Positions 28,120 to 38,000 are shown, counted from the first letter of the stretch. The stretch: 64,000 nt of DNA from SCGC-AAA076-P13 sp964276235 (GCA_964276235.1 CAXYEK010000001.1:744001-808000); one strand, 5' to 3'. Notes: a model not told the origin generated them from the letters alone. A program made the numbers and translations.

Positions 28120-29799
28120 ATGAAATCCTATGATTTTGTAATTCTGGGAGCAGGTTCTGCTGGATGTGTATTAGCCAATAGACTGAGTTCTAATCCAAAT
28201 TTTAATGTTTGTCTTATAGAGGCTGGACCAAAGGATAAAGATATAAGATTGCATGTTCCTCTTGGATTTGCATTTTTTGGTAAAGGTAAAAAATATAATT
28301 GGGGCTTTGATACAGTTCCTCAAAAAGAATTTGAAAAAGTTTCGGTCTTAGAACCAAAAACATCAATGGTTGATTCTGCTGGCGGGGTTCATGAAGTTCA
28401 AAATGAAGTAGAGGACCACAGAAAAGGCTATCAACCTAGAGGTAAAACTCTTGGGGGCTCAAGCTCAATTAATGCAATGCTATACGTCAGAGGGCATAGC
28501 TGGGATTACGACCATTGGTCTGAGCTTGGAAATGAAGGCTGGTCTTACAAGGATGTCTTACCTTATTTTAAAAAAGCTGAACATAACGAAGTTCACAATA
28601 ATGATTACCACGGTCAAAATGGCCCATTAAATGTTTCAAGGATAAGACATACCAATAAACCGACTGAAGATTTTGTAAAAGCTGGCTCATCTATATTTGG
28701 TTTTAACGAAGACTTTAATGGAGAAAACCAAGAGGGGATAGGTTTCTATCAAACCACTCAGAAAGATGGAAAAAGATGCAGTGCTGCCGGAGCTTACTTA
28801 GTTCCTATATTAGATAGAGATAATTTAACTATCATGACCGATACGCATGTTAGTAAAATAGTCTTAGAAGGAAATAGGGCAACTGGAGTTGAATGTATAG
28901 ATTCTGAAGGAAGCTTATTTACAATCAATGCTGATAAAGAGGTTCTTTTATCCTCAGGAGCATTTGGTTCACCACAGATTTTATTAAGATCAGGAATTGG
29001 TCCTGCCAATGAAATAACCAAACATGGCATAGAGCATAAAATTGATCTCCCTGGTGTGGGTAAAAATTTACAAGATCATATAGATTATCTATCCGTGCAC
29101 AAATATGACTCGTGGAGTCTTATTGGTTTTTCACTAAGATCTATTTTTATTAAATATCCTTTTGAAGCTTTAAAATATATTTTCACTAAAACTGGTTTAT
29201 TCACATCTACTGTTGCCGAAGCAGGTGGTTTCATAAGATCAAGAGGAGATATAGAGGTTCCAGATATTCAACTTCACTTCGCACCTGGAATGATTGTTGA
29301 TCACGGAAGGGCGCCACAATGGGGTCACGGTTTAAGTTGTCATACTTGTCTTCTGAGACCCAAATCTAGAGGGGAAGTCACCCTTAATTCAGCTGATCCA
29401 ATGGACGATCCAAAAATTGATCCAAAATTCCTTTCTGATCCAGAAGACATGAAAGTCATGGTTGATGGGTATAAAAAAATGATGAAAATTTTAAATGAAG
29501 ATTCTTTTGCAAACTATACAAGTAAGCATGTTCACAGGCCTGTAGATCTAGGCGATGACGAAGATATCGAACAAGCAATTAGAGAAGAGGCAGATACGGT
29601 TTATCATCCGGTGGGAACTTGCATGATGGGGCATGATGAAATGGCCGTAGTAAATGATAAATTGAAGGTTCATAAAATGGATGGTCTAAGAGTAATTGAC
29701 GCATCAATAATGCCGACTTTGGTTGGTGGGAATACCAATGCTCCTACAATCATGATTGGAGAAAAAGCTTCAGACATCATTCTTGATCACTGGGCCTAG
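28120..29799 (+). CDS. GMC-family FAD oxidoreductase (choline/alcohol dehydrogenase-like)
   Basis: 559 residues. The FAD motif VILGAGSAGCVLANRLS is at residues 7-23; the GMC signature 1 RGKTLGGSSSINAMLYVRG follows. Near the end are the active-site His in TVYHPVGTCMMG and the Asn in VGGNTNAPTIMIGEKASDI. Such enzymes oxidise choline or primary alcohols and often pass electrons to the respiratory chain; BetA and AlkJ are the nearest types. A roughly 30-residue insertion around residues 80-110 (EVQNEVEDHRKGYQPRGKTL) is common in marine homologues. The rhodanese gene begins one base after its stop. Confidence 0.9.
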   Translation: MKSYDFVILGAGSAGCVLANRLSSNPNFNVCLIEAGPKDKDIRLHVPLGFAFFGKGKKYNWGFDTVPQKEFEKVSVLEPKTSMVDSAGGVHEVQNEVEDHRKGYQPRGKTLGGSSSINAMLYVRGHSWDYDHWSELGNEGWSYKDVLPYFKKAEHNEVHNNDYHGQNGPLNVSRIRHTNKPTEDFVKAGSSIFGFNEDFNGENQEGIGFYQTTQKDGKRCSAAGAYLVPILDRDNLTIMTDTHVSKIVLEGNRATGVECIDSEGSLFTINADKEVLLSSGAFGSPQILLRSGIGPANEITKHGIEHKIDLPGVGKNLQDHIDYLSVHKYDSWSLIGFSLRSIFIKYPFEALKYIFTKTGLFTSTVAEAGGFIRSRGDIEVPDIQLHFAPGMIVDHGRAPQWGHGLSCHTCLLRPKSRGEVTLNSADPMDDPKIDPKFLSDPEDMKVMVDGYKKMMKILNEDSFANYTSKHVHRPVDLGDDEDIEQAIREEADTVYHPVGTCMMGHDEMAVVNDKLKVHKMDGLRVIDASIMPTLVGGNTNAPTIMIGEKASDIILDHWA

Positions 29800-29800
29800 C

Positions 29801-30115
29801 ATGCATCTTAAATTAGCTTGTTTTTTGTTCTTAGCATTTCCATTAATCGCACAAGGTGTTTTGGTAATAGATGTTAGAACAACTCAAGAATGGCAAAGTG
29901 GTCATTTAGAAGAAGCTATACACATAGAATGGCAAGATATATTAAGCATTTCAGAATCAGTCTCTAAAGACAAAGAGATATATTTATATTGCAGAAGTGG
30001 AAATAGATCAGGTAAGGCAACAAAAATACTTATTGATGCTGGATACATTAACGCTATTAATGCTGGAAGTATTCAAGAGGCCAGCGACCTCTTAAAATCA
30101 AAAATTATCAAGTAA
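29801..30115 (+). CDS. Periplasmic rhodanese-like sulfurtransferase
   Basis: 104 residues with a signal peptide (MHLKLACFLFLAFPLIAQG). The single rhodanese domain has VLVIDVRTTQEWQSGHLEEA and the active-site loop YLYCRSGNRSGKATKIL, whose Cys is intact. It resembles PspE-type periplasmic enzymes, which transfer sulfane sulfur or keep cysteine redox state. I start at ATG 29801, since the upstream extension lies inside the GMC gene. Probably co-transcribed with it. Confidence 0.85.
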   Translation: MHLKLACFLFLAFPLIAQGVLVIDVRTTQEWQSGHLEEAIHIEWQDILSISESVSKDKEIYLYCRSGNRSGKATKILIDAGYINAINAGSIQEASDLLKSKIIK

Positions 30116-30213
30116 TTCATTCATTTATATTTACAGCATATTCAGTAATGTGTATTATAGTGCACTTAAAAATGTATGCAGTGCTTACATTATAAAAAAA
30201 TACAGGAAAAAAA

Positions 30214-30505
30214 ATGAACAAATTAACAAAACTTTTTAGTTTAACAGCAATCATATTTGCTTTACCTTCAGCTGCAGCTGATATGAATTTCACACCAATG
30301 GCTGATATCTCTCTTTCAGGAAAAATAGGTACTGTAAAAACTTCTAAAAAATATAGAAGTGTTTCAAGTTGCCAAGCACTATGTGCATCCAAAACTTCAT
30401 GTGCAGCATTTACGTCTAAATGAATCAAAAGGAACATGTACTATTTTAAAAAGTGTCAAAAAAGAAGTGGCTAATTCAAATGCTACATCTGGCAAGAAAA
30501 GCTAG
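30214..30505 (+). CDS. Secreted PAN/apple-like small protein (frame break near 30418)
   Basis: About 96 residues once joined. It has a signal peptide (LFSLTAIIFALPSAAA), then the pattern VSSCQALCASKTSCAAFTSN. After the frame slip, caused by an extra A at about 30418, ESKGTCTILKSVKKEVANS follows. The Cys spacing C-x3-C-x5-C...C-x-L is that of PAN/apple domains, which bind proteins or carbohydrates. The gene is preceded by AGGAAAAAAA and followed by a terminator. Ligand unknown. Confidence 0.65.
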
Positions 30506-30524
30506 TTTTCATTTTTAATTGAAA

Positions 30525-30552
30525 AAAGGTCTTTAAAAGGCCTTTTTTTTTA
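30525..30552 (+). terminator. Rho-independent terminator
   Basis: AAAGGTC (30525-30531), loop TTTAAAA, GGCCTTT (30539-30545), then a T run; one G-T pair. It follows the PAN-like gene. Confidence 0.7.
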
Positions 30553-30585
30553 CCTAAATTTTTTATATATAGTTACAATAATTCT

Positions 30586-31518
30586 ATGAAGATTTTTTCA
30601 AATATCTTTAAAAAAAGACCTCTAAAAAAAACGAAAAAGATTTTATCTTTTGATGGGGGTGGCGTAAGAGCTATAGCAGGTGTTATTTTTTTAAAAAAAC
30701 TTGAAGTAGAAAGCGGTAGAAAAATCTTTGATACATTTGATATGTTTGTTGGCACAAGTGCAGGAGCATTTAATGCAGCTTGCATAGCATATCAAGGCAT
30801 GACTGCTGATACATTAAAAAGGTACTGGTCTCAAGAGTACTTAGATAGAATTATGAAAACTTCTTTTTTTTGGGACAAGGCTTCCTTGATACAGGCTAGG
30901 CCTAGATATGAGACAGAGGGAAGAATAGGGGTTTTAAAAGAAATTTTTGCAGACAGCAAGCTTTCTGATTCTTATAAGCCCTTAGTAACACTTTGCTATG
31001 ATGTTGAAAAAAGGAGTCATGTGATTCATAGTAATTTTGAATCACCAAACGTAACTTTTATTGATGCTATTTCTGCATCAAGCGCTGCTCCTATGTACTT
31101 TCCTACTTATCAAATACAAGATGGATCTTGGATGATTGATGGGGGCGTTGTTACAAATAATCCTAGTTTGATTGGATATTCACAAGCTAAAGAGTATTTT
31201 AAAACAGATAAAATCAAAGTTCTAAGTTTAGGTGCTGGATTAAATAAACAAAAGATAAATGGTGAAACTTCATCTAAATGGGGTGGAGTTGGCTGGCTTC
31301 GAAATGACATTATGGGAATGATGCTAGATTCTGAAGTTCATCATGATATAGCTCAAGATATTTTGGGAGATTCTTATTTAAGAATTAATTCACCTCTAGG
31401 AAAAATTAATAGGATCCTAGATGATGACTCTGACATTAATCTAGAAAAAATTCATTTGATGGGAATGGACTGGTGGAAAGAGTTTGGCGACGAAACTTTG
31501 GAGTTTCTTGAAGATTAA
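30586..31518 (+). CDS. Patatin-like phospholipase
   Basis: 310 residues, cytoplasmic-looking with a basic start. The glycine-rich oxyanion motif is ILSFDGGGVRAIAGV at about residues 19-33, the nucleophile elbow GTSAGAFN has Ser at about 58, and the catalytic aspartate lies in MIDGGVVTNNPSL at about 185. This Ser-Asp dyad family hydrolyses lipid esters. Some relatives (CapV) act in CBASS antiphage defence, but no cyclase gene is adjacent, so I read it as a general lipase. It stands alone between terminators and an RRM gene. Confidence 0.88.
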   Translation: MKIFSNIFKKRPLKKTKKILSFDGGGVRAIAGVIFLKKLEVESGRKIFDTFDMFVGTSAGAFNAACIAYQGMTADTLKRYWSQEYLDRIMKTSFFWDKASLIQARPRYETEGRIGVLKEIFADSKLSDSYKPLVTLCYDVEKRSHVIHSNFESPNVTFIDAISASSAAPMYFPTYQIQDGSWMIDGGVVTNNPSLIGYSQAKEYFKTDKIKVLSLGAGLNKQKINGETSSKWGGVGWLRNDIMGMMLDSEVHHDIAQDILGDSYLRINSPLGKINRILDDDSDINLEKIHLMGMDWWKEFGDETLEFLED

Positions 31519-31578
31519 AGTTTTTTACATTTAATCAATAAATTAATGTAAGATGAGTTTTTTTATTAATTGGATATT

Positions 31579-31824
31579 ATGAATATATACGTTGGAAATC
31601 TTTCTTGGGGCATGAGCGACCAAGACCTTGAAAATCTTTTTGCAGAACATGGTTCTGTAACTTCAGCTAAAATTATCACTGATAGAATGACAAATCGTTC
31701 TAGAGGTTTTGGTTTTGTTGAAATGAGTGACGGTGCTGAAAAGGCTATCGAAGCACTAAATGATATGGAAGTTGAGGGCAGAAAGTTAGTTGTAAACGAA
31801 TCTAGACCTCGCGAAACAAGATAA
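31579..31824 (+). CDS. RRM-domain RNA-binding protein
   Basis: 81 residues, one RNA-recognition motif. RNP2 is IYVGNL (residues 2-7) and RNP1 is RGFGFVEM (about 40-47), the usual pair of aromatic RNA-binding strands. The tail ends NESRPRETR, shorter than the glycine-rich tails of cyanobacterial Rbp proteins. ATG at 31579 is chosen because it starts MNIYVGNLSWGMSDQDLENL. Likely an RNA chaperone, perhaps cold-responsive, by family. It is followed by a strong terminator. Confidence 0.9.
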   Translation: MNIYVGNLSWGMSDQDLENLFAEHGSVTSAKIITDRMTNRSRGFGFVEMSDGAEKAIEALNDMEVEGRKLVVNESRPRETR

Positions 31825-31854
31825 AAATCCTTTTTATCTAAATAAACAACTTTT

Positions 31855-31890
31855 AACTAGTCTTTGAGATCCTCAAGGACTAGTTTTGTA
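31855..31890 (+). terminator. Rho-independent terminator after the RRM gene
   Basis: A 14-pair stem: AACTAGTCTTTGAG (31855-31868) against CTCAAGGACTAGTT (31872-31885), one G-T pair, short AT loop and T-rich end. Confidence 0.8.
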
Positions 31891-31906
31891 TGTCATAAAA
31901 TAAATT

Positions 31907-31922
31907 TTAGTCAATTGACTAA
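31907..31922. promoter_or_regulatory. Perfect 16-base palindrome upstream of the TonB receptor
   Basis: TTAGTCAATTGACTAA is fully self-complementary. It ends four bases before a TTGACA hexamer, a usual place for an operator or activator site. The bound protein is unknown; MarR, GntR or TyrR-like factors could recognise such a site. Inferred from symmetry and position only. Confidence 0.5.
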
Positions 31923-31925
31923 GAT

Positions 31926-31956
31926 TTGACATAAGCATTTCAAAAATGTCTAATAC
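31926..31956 (+). promoter_or_regulatory. Probable sigma-70 promoter of the TonB-dependent receptor
   Basis: TTGACA (31926-31931) is a perfect -35. Candidate -10s are TCTAAT (31949-31954, spacing 17) or TAATAC (31951-31956, spacing 19). The resulting 5' leader is about 70 bases. Confidence 0.55.
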
Positions 31957-31966
31957 CCCCAATATT

Positions 31967-31997
31967 TGTTTGTATCTATAGGTTTTATATACAAACA
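31967..31997. repeat. Inverted repeat in the leader of the TonB receptor gene
   Basis: TGTTTGTAT (31967-31975) and ATACAAACA (31989-31997) are exact reverse complements separated by 13 bases. As DNA it could be a protein-binding site; as RNA it forms a 9-pair hairpin 33 bases before the GTG start. Confidence 0.55.
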
Positions 31998-32030
31998 TAA
32001 ACTTTTATGTACATTAAAAAGGGGAAAACC

Positions 32031-35000
32031 GTGAATAAATATTTATTATCACTTATGGTGCTTTTACCATTATCTACGTTTATATACGCACAAGATGCAG
32101 TAGATGAAGAAATGGAAGAGGTCGTTACTACTGGTATCAAGTCTAGTCTTAAAGATGCTATTGATATTAAGACGTAAGAACGTTGGTATCGTAGATGCTA
32201 TAACTGCAGAAGATCTTGGTAAATTCCCTGATGGGAACCTTGCTGAAGCTTTATCTAGAATGGTTGGTGTTACTACTGATAGAAGTAATGATGAAGGAAC
32301 AACTGTTAACGTTCGTGGTTTAGGACCTGAATTTAACTTAGTTACTCTTAATGGAAGAACTATGCCAACAATACCTCCTCAATATGGTGGTGGAAGATCT
32401 TTCAACTTTGGTGATATTTCATCACACGGAGTTTCTGCTGTTGAAGTATACAAATCAGCTAATGCTGTTTTACCTTCTGGTGGCTTAGGATCAACTATTA
32501 ATATGGTTACTGCTAAACCATTAATGGCTAATAAAGGCGGTGCTGTTTCAGTAAGAGGTGTTCATAACACTAAAAACGTAAACGGTGATCATATTACTCC
32601 TGAATTAGAATTTATATACAGTACTAAAGGTGCTTGGGATAATGGCGGATGGGGATTTGCATTATCAGGCTCTCATCAAAAAAGAGATAACAGAGAAGAA
32701 GGAACGAATGAAATTACGTGGTTACCTAGCTCTGTTGTATCTTCAAGAGTTTCTAGTGCAGCAATAACATCTAATAACAAGAGATCAGATGGTGCATATT
32801 GGTACCCTGAATCACTTGCTTATAAATACAAAGATAATAGTAGTGTTAGAGACAACCTTCAAACTACTTTCCAAATGCAACTTGGAAGACTAACAACGAC
32901 TATTGATTACACAGTGTCTAGTACAAGTTTTGAATTTACAGGAATGACAACTGGTTCATATTTTGGTGGTTGGAATACAACTGCTGCGACTATAAATGAA
33001 AGAGGCGTAGTAATTTCTGGTACTTCAAATGCTGGAGCTGATGGTGACAGTTGGCAAAATGATTTCGAATACGGTGAAAGCGACAATAATAATAAATCTT
33101 TAGGTATTAATTTTGATTTTCAAGTGAATGACAATTTAAATCTATCATTAGATCATCATGATTCAAGTGCAGCTTTTAAAGGAACTCCTGGCGGAACTCA
33201 GAATAACATCCTTCAATTCTCTAACGGAGCATGGCAAGGTTGGGGATGGTGGCCTGTTCAAGAAGCAGCCGGTTACTTAAGAGCAAGATCATTTGATTTT
33301 AACAATCAAGTTGGTTCATTAAGTTGGGCTATGGATAAAAGTTTCCAGGGTGCAAACACTGGAGCTACTGAATTTGACGGCAGTGATATGGGTCCAAGAC
33401 AAGCCTTCTTAAACTACCAAGACAGAAAAAGTAATTTACAACAAACTCAATTTATTGGTACTTGGGATAATAATGATGGCTCTATAATGGAAGCATTATC
33501 ATCTGTAGACTTTGGAATGTCGCAAATGGAAACAGAATTTGTAAATCAAAAATGGTTCAATCAACTTGTTAATGGAAAAATTGCTGACGGTAATCCAATA
33601 ATGATGACTTATGCATTTATGCCTGATGATGTTTGGACTAAAGTTTCAACTCCAGGATATCTGGGTTCTGATGCACCTTTTTACTACTTAGATATCTCTA
33701 AAGAAGATGCATTATTTTGGTTCGGCGCAGCTGGAATGGTTGGTGATTTCTCAGGTTCTGATGGAAGCTGGTGGAACAACAGTAACTCCCCATACCAATG
33801 GCCTGCAGAATGTCTTGCAAACGACGCTGTAGATGCTGATGGAAATAATATCGGTTTAGGAACAAACGTTGGTTATGATGGAAATAGATCGTCAACAAGA
33901 GGTGTTGTTGATGGATGTTATGGAAGTAGAGATTCAAACGGTCTTATCAGAGAAGAGCTTAGCTCAGCGTTTGTTAATTTTAACTTTGATTGGGAAACTG
34001 CAACTGGTCAACCAGTCAGAGCTCAGCTTGGATTAAGGTATGAAGAAGAAGAAAGGACTTCAACAGCTTCTACAACAGTTCCAACCAATACAGCATGGAG
34101 CTTAGGTGCATTTATGTACGGTGATAAAGTTGGTGTTGTTACGGCCCCTCAAGTTTATACAGGTGCAGGTGATTCAGACTATTTGTTACCTAACTTCAAC
34201 TTAACATTTGAATTTAAAGAAAATCAAGTTATTAAACTTGCATTAAGTAAAACTATAGCGAGACCTAGCCTAGAGCAAATGGATCAAACAGTTAGTGTTG
34301 GTGCTTTTGATGCTCGTTATCCTTTAACTTTATCTACAGGTAACCCTGACTTAGAGCCATATGCATCTACTAACTTTGATTTAGCGTATGAGCATTACTA
34401 TGCTGAAGGTAGTTATCTTGCAGTTAACTATTTTAGTAAAGAGATTTCTGATTATCACGGTGCAGGCTTAGTAAGTGGCTCATTTAACGGTGTTAGAGAT
34501 ATAACAGCTGGCCCAAGAGGAGCTTTAATAGTTCCTGAAAATGATGATGCTTTATGTCAATGGACTGCTTCTCAAGGATATTGGGCTTGTGGCTGGTCAA
34601 ATGCATATGATTGGGCATGGTTAAACAATACTGGCTTTACATTTGGCTGTAACGGAGCACCTTCTACTGACTGTATTGCTGATGCTAACAATGGCAACGC
34701 TGTTTTCCTAGGAAATGCGGCAGATCCACTTTACATGTTCAACTTAGCTAAACCAGTAAATAAATATTCAGGTGATTTACGTGGAGTTGAACTCGCTATT
34801 CAGCATTTATTTGAGAACAATTTTGGTTTCGTAGCAAACATGACTCTAATAAATGGAGATACAAATGTTCAAAGAGATCAACTTGGCGAGCAATTTGCTT
34901 TACCAGGATTTGGTGATGCATCTAATTTCTCAGTATTTTATGAAGATGATAAATTATCAGCAAGACTTTCATATAATCTAAAAGCTGAAACTTATGCTGG

Positions 35001-35211
35001 AATGGACCAATATAATCCTTTGTTCATCAAAGAAAGAGCACAGGTAGATTTCAATGCTAACTATAATGTTACTGAGGATGTAGTTGTTTTCTTTGAAGCA
35101 ATTAACATCACTGATAGTGAAGTTGAATTATTTGCTAGATATGAAGAAATGACTTTCTTATATCAAGATCATGGTCCTGTTTATAAGGCTGGGTTTAGAT
35201 ACAAATTCTAA
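32031..35211 (+). CDS. TonB-dependent receptor (frame break near 32175)
   Basis: Outer-membrane beta-barrel of about 1060 residues. GTG at 32031, preceded by AAGGGG, gives a signal peptide ending YAQD. A region like the TonB box follows (MEEVVTTGIKSSL). The frame slips near 32175. The plug domain then has DAITAEDLGKFPDGNLAEAL and TTVNVRGLGPEFNLVTLNGR. The C-terminus reads VYKAGFRYKF with terminal aromatic residue. The plug motif and large size match the TIGR01782 class of SAR86 and Alteromonadales receptors, often for carbohydrates or aromatic compounds. A terminator follows. Substrate cannot be told. Confidence 0.93.
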
Positions 35212-35228
35212 GATAAAGAATTGATAAT

Positions 35229-35260
35229 AAAAAGAGGGCTATTAGTCCTCTTTTTTTTTT
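35229..35260 (+). terminator. Rho-independent terminator after the TonB receptor
   Basis: AAAAGAGG...CCTCTTTT stem with loop GCTATTAGT and a run of ten or more T. Confidence 0.85.
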
Positions 35261-35280
35261 GAAGTTGGTATACTCACAAC

Positions 35281-37347
35281 ATGAAATATAGAAATTTTTT
35301 AGCCATACTATTGTTAGTCTCTTCATGTGGTGGCGGTGGCGGTGGAGCTCCAGCAATTCCTTTTGCTTTATCAATAGGACTAACTATATTTTCAATTAAT
35401 GAAGATACTACATACACTGGATCTTTATCCGCAACAGCAAATGAAGTTGTAACTTTATCTTATGCCATAACAACTGATCCAGTTCACGGAGTTCTTACTC
35501 TCAATTCGGCTTCTGGTGATATTTCATATAGGCCTCAAGAAGATTTTAATGGAACAGATGAATTTAAATATTCAGTAACTGCTGCTGGAAAATCAGTAAC
35601 TCAAAATGCAACAGTTGCAATAACAGTCAATGCTGTTGACGATGCACCTACTTTTAATTTTGAAACACCAACAGCATTATCAAAAGCTGATATGCTTTTT
35701 GAAAGCAACCAAACTTTTAGAGTTCAAGTTAGTGATAAAGATAGCTCACTTGATGAACTCACTTATGACTTATTAGTTGAAGGTCAATCTCTTCCTGGAG
35801 TATTTACTCTTGATAGTGGAGAAAACCCAAATGGAATTGGGACTCTTGCTGTAGATATTTCTTCGATTTCAAAAGCGGGTCTTTATACTGCATCAATAAG
35901 AGCTTATGACGGAACTTCAAGAGGAATAAGCACATTCGAAACATGGTTTGTTTCTAATAAAACAACTGTAACTATTGATCAGGATGATGATCCAGAAGAT
36001 GGTTTTAATGGTGGTGCCAAAACTCCAAAAGATTATTATGTATATTATTTATCAGGCAATCCCACGTCACTTGGAAAATCTAAATATCTTTTTATAGCAG
36101 ACTCACTCGTTGATGAAAATGATATAAGTTTATATAGAAGGGCTCTTATTGCATCAATTAACAAGCTCAATGACTCTGATGCCTCTGAATATTTTAGTAG
36201 TGACTACTTTACGATAGTTTCAGCAGAACCTGTCACTCCTGATGGAACGTCTCCAGTTGGGGTAAGAACCGGTTGTTATGATTTTGATGAAGATGTTTAT
36301 TGTATCGGTAACATGGATACATCTATCTTTGACGTTTTACTTCCCGACAATGTTTTAATATCTACTTTAACTAGAGTTGAGGGTAGAGGTGTCAATATAG
36401 GAAATAGAAATATTCAAAGAATCAGGGAAGATGATCCTGAAAGGACAAGACATACTTTAATGCATGAACTTGGTCATGCGCATGGATACATGGGAGATGA
36501 ATATCGTTCTGATGAAAGAGATTTAACTGACGATGGTTACAACGTAAACACTACCACTGAAGCAGATGTAACAATTCTTAAATGGAATCATCACATAGCT
36601 GATGCTACTAATGTACTTGGTAAAGATATTCTTGTTTGCTATAACTATGCAGATGGAACTATTGGTGATTGGGATGATTTAGGTATTACAGTAGACCAAT
36701 GCGGCTGTCTCGCAAATGAGTGGGATGCCAATGGAGGTTTTGTTCGTAAAAATCCTGATTGTGCAGGTGTTGGGCTTTTCGAGGGTAATTACTATGGCTT
36801 ATATGATAATTATAGGCCTACTTTTTGCTCTGTTATGGATAGTTGTTCTAGCGGTGGCTATGGAAAAGTTAATGTCGAAGGTTTTGCAGTTGGATCTATT
36901 CAAAATCAAGGCTTTTATGAAGAAGAAGATATTGGCTTTAAAGCAAACGATGCTGGACAAAATTCAGAGTTTGAAATAGTTCTTGATGTAAGTTACGACA
37001 CTTCAAAGATTACTTTGAAATGGTATATTGATGGTGTTGAGGATACTTCTAAACAAAACCAAACAACTGTTAGTTTTAGCAGACCAGCTGGTAATGATGT
37101 AGAGATATATACTGCTAAAGCAATCGATTTAACTGGAACAATTCAAGCTGTAGATGATGTTATTGATAATACAGACTTTTATGAAGGAGCCTTTCAATCC
37201 TATTTTTATTGGTGTGCTGGGTATGTAGCTAATGACAGTTGTAATTGGTCATATGATCCTGATCCATCAACTTATAGCGATTTTGATTATGGTTATATGC
37301 GAGGACCGCTGGGAGTAACATGGGGAATAAATTGGGCACAATGGTAA
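35281..37347 (+). CDS. M64-type (IgA-peptidase-like) metallopeptidase lipoprotein with cadherin-like N-terminus
   Basis: 688 residues. A signal peptide has lipobox LLLVSSC followed by glycines. Residues about 33-115 are a tandem-type cadherin-like domain (INEDTTYTGSLSA ... YRPQEDFNGTDEFKYSV). A second beta domain precedes the peptidase part, which holds HELGHAHGYMGDEY, an HExxHxxG zinc site with the M64-type DEY following. Cysteine-rich segments NQCGCLANE and VMDSCSSG follow. The enzyme is probably anchored to the outer membrane, facing outward, and degrades protein. The next gene overlaps its stop, implying a pair. Transcribed just after the TonB receptor but separated by a terminator. Confidence 0.88.
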   Translation: MKYRNFLAILLLVSSCGGGGGGAPAIPFALSIGLTIFSINEDTTYTGSLSATANEVVTLSYAITTDPVHGVLTLNSASGDISYRPQEDFNGTDEFKYSVTAAGKSVTQNATVAITVNAVDDAPTFNFETPTALSKADMLFESNQTFRVQVSDKDSSLDELTYDLLVEGQSLPGVFTLDSGENPNGIGTLAVDISSISKAGLYTASIRAYDGTSRGISTFETWFVSNKTTVTIDQDDDPEDGFNGGAKTPKDYYVYYLSGNPTSLGKSKYLFIADSLVDENDISLYRRALIASINKLNDSDASEYFSSDYFTIVSAEPVTPDGTSPVGVRTGCYDFDEDVYCIGNMDTSIFDVLLPDNVLISTLTRVEGRGVNIGNRNIQRIREDDPERTRHTLMHELGHAHGYMGDEYRSDERDLTDDGYNVNTTTEADVTILKWNHHIADATNVLGKDILVCYNYADGTIGDWDDLGITVDQCGCLANEWDANGGFVRKNPDCAGVGLFEGNYYGLYDNYRPTFCSVMDSCSSGGYGKVNVEGFAVGSIQNQGFYEEEDIGFKANDAGQNSEFEIVLDVSYDTSKITLKWYIDGVEDTSKQNQTTVSFSRPAGNDVEIYTAKAIDLTGTIQAVDDVIDNTDFYEGAFQSYFYWCAGYVANDSCNWSYDPDPSTYSDFDYGYMRGPLGVTWGINWAQW

Positions 37348-37814
37348 AATTATTTAATTCACTGGTAATATTTTTTTTAGTTTTTAATATCTATGCAGAT
37401 CCGTATGGAGAAATTGAAAAGAATATAAATTTACAACAAATAAAACCTTTGGCTGATATTCCTGCTCAAATCTATTCTATTCGTGCCTCAAAAGATGAAT
37501 TATCTTTAATTAGGACAGAAGTTGCTAAGCCTACTTCAAGTGCATTAGAAAGACATAGGTTAATTTCACCAAGAGATCGATTTGCTCTTAGGGTTTTAGA
37601 TAAAGATAAAAAAGAAGTCTTATTATTAGGTCTAGGAAATCCTTTCTATATTCATGCTCAGCACATAGGCTACGAAAATAGTAATGTTTTTGGAGGCTAT
37701 ATTGAACAAGACTTCGATGTGGCTATCCCTATAAATATTGATGCATCATATTTGGTTCTATTATCTCAGGATTCAGAAGGCCTTAAAATAATAAAAGAAA
37801 TCAAGACTAAATAA
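37341..37814 (+). CDS. Secreted partner of the M64 peptidase, unknown family
   Basis: 157 residues. Starts at ATG 37341 inside the end of the peptidase gene (ATGGTAA), so translation is probably coupled. Signal peptide VKLFNSLVIFFLVFNIYA. The mature part is a beta-rich single domain (FALRVLDKDKKEVLLLGLGNP; GGYIEQDFDVAIPINIDASYLVLL). Its coupled position suggests an inhibitor, chaperone or substrate-binding helper for the protease; this is inference. I do not recognise the family. Confidence 0.75.
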   Translation: MVKLFNSLVIFFLVFNIYADPYGEIEKNINLQQIKPLADIPAQIYSIRASKDELSLIRTEVAKPTSSALERHRLISPRDRFALRVLDKDKKEVLLLGLGNPFYIHAQHIGYENSNVFGGYIEQDFDVAIPINIDASYLVLLSQDSEGLKIIKEIKTK

Positions 37815-37884
37815 TCTAACTTATTCCGCAAAAAAAATAATTAAAGCTATAAAATTCTTTAAGTTTATATATGCTTTTTGTGGC

Positions 37885-37913
37885 TTGAAAGGATACTGCT
37901 TAAAGGGTATATT
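37885..37913 (+). promoter_or_regulatory. Sigma-70 promoter of tRNA-Gly(GCC)
   Basis: TTGAAA (37885-37890), 17-base spacer, TATATT (37908-37913). The mature tRNA begins 12 bases later. Confidence 0.75.
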
Positions 37914-37924
37914 ACTTCTCCAGT

Positions 37925-38000
37925 GCGGTACTAGCTCAGTTGGTAGAGCGTCTGCTTGCCAAGCAGAAGGCCGCCGGTTCGAGACCGGCGTACCGCACCA
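37925..38000 (+). tRNA. tRNA-Gly (anticodon GCC)
   Basis: Acceptor GCGGTAC pairs with GTACCGC, followed by A and encoded CCA. D arm AGCTCAGTTGGTAGAGC. Anticodon stem TCTGC/GCAGA closes loop TTGCCAA, giving GCC. T arm CCGGTTCGAGACCGG. Length is 76 bases. Confidence 0.97.

Noticed and set aside
30586..31518. CBASS or other defence locus from the patatin gene
   Set aside because: No adjacent nucleotidyltransferase/cyclase, so a lone phospholipase is more likely.
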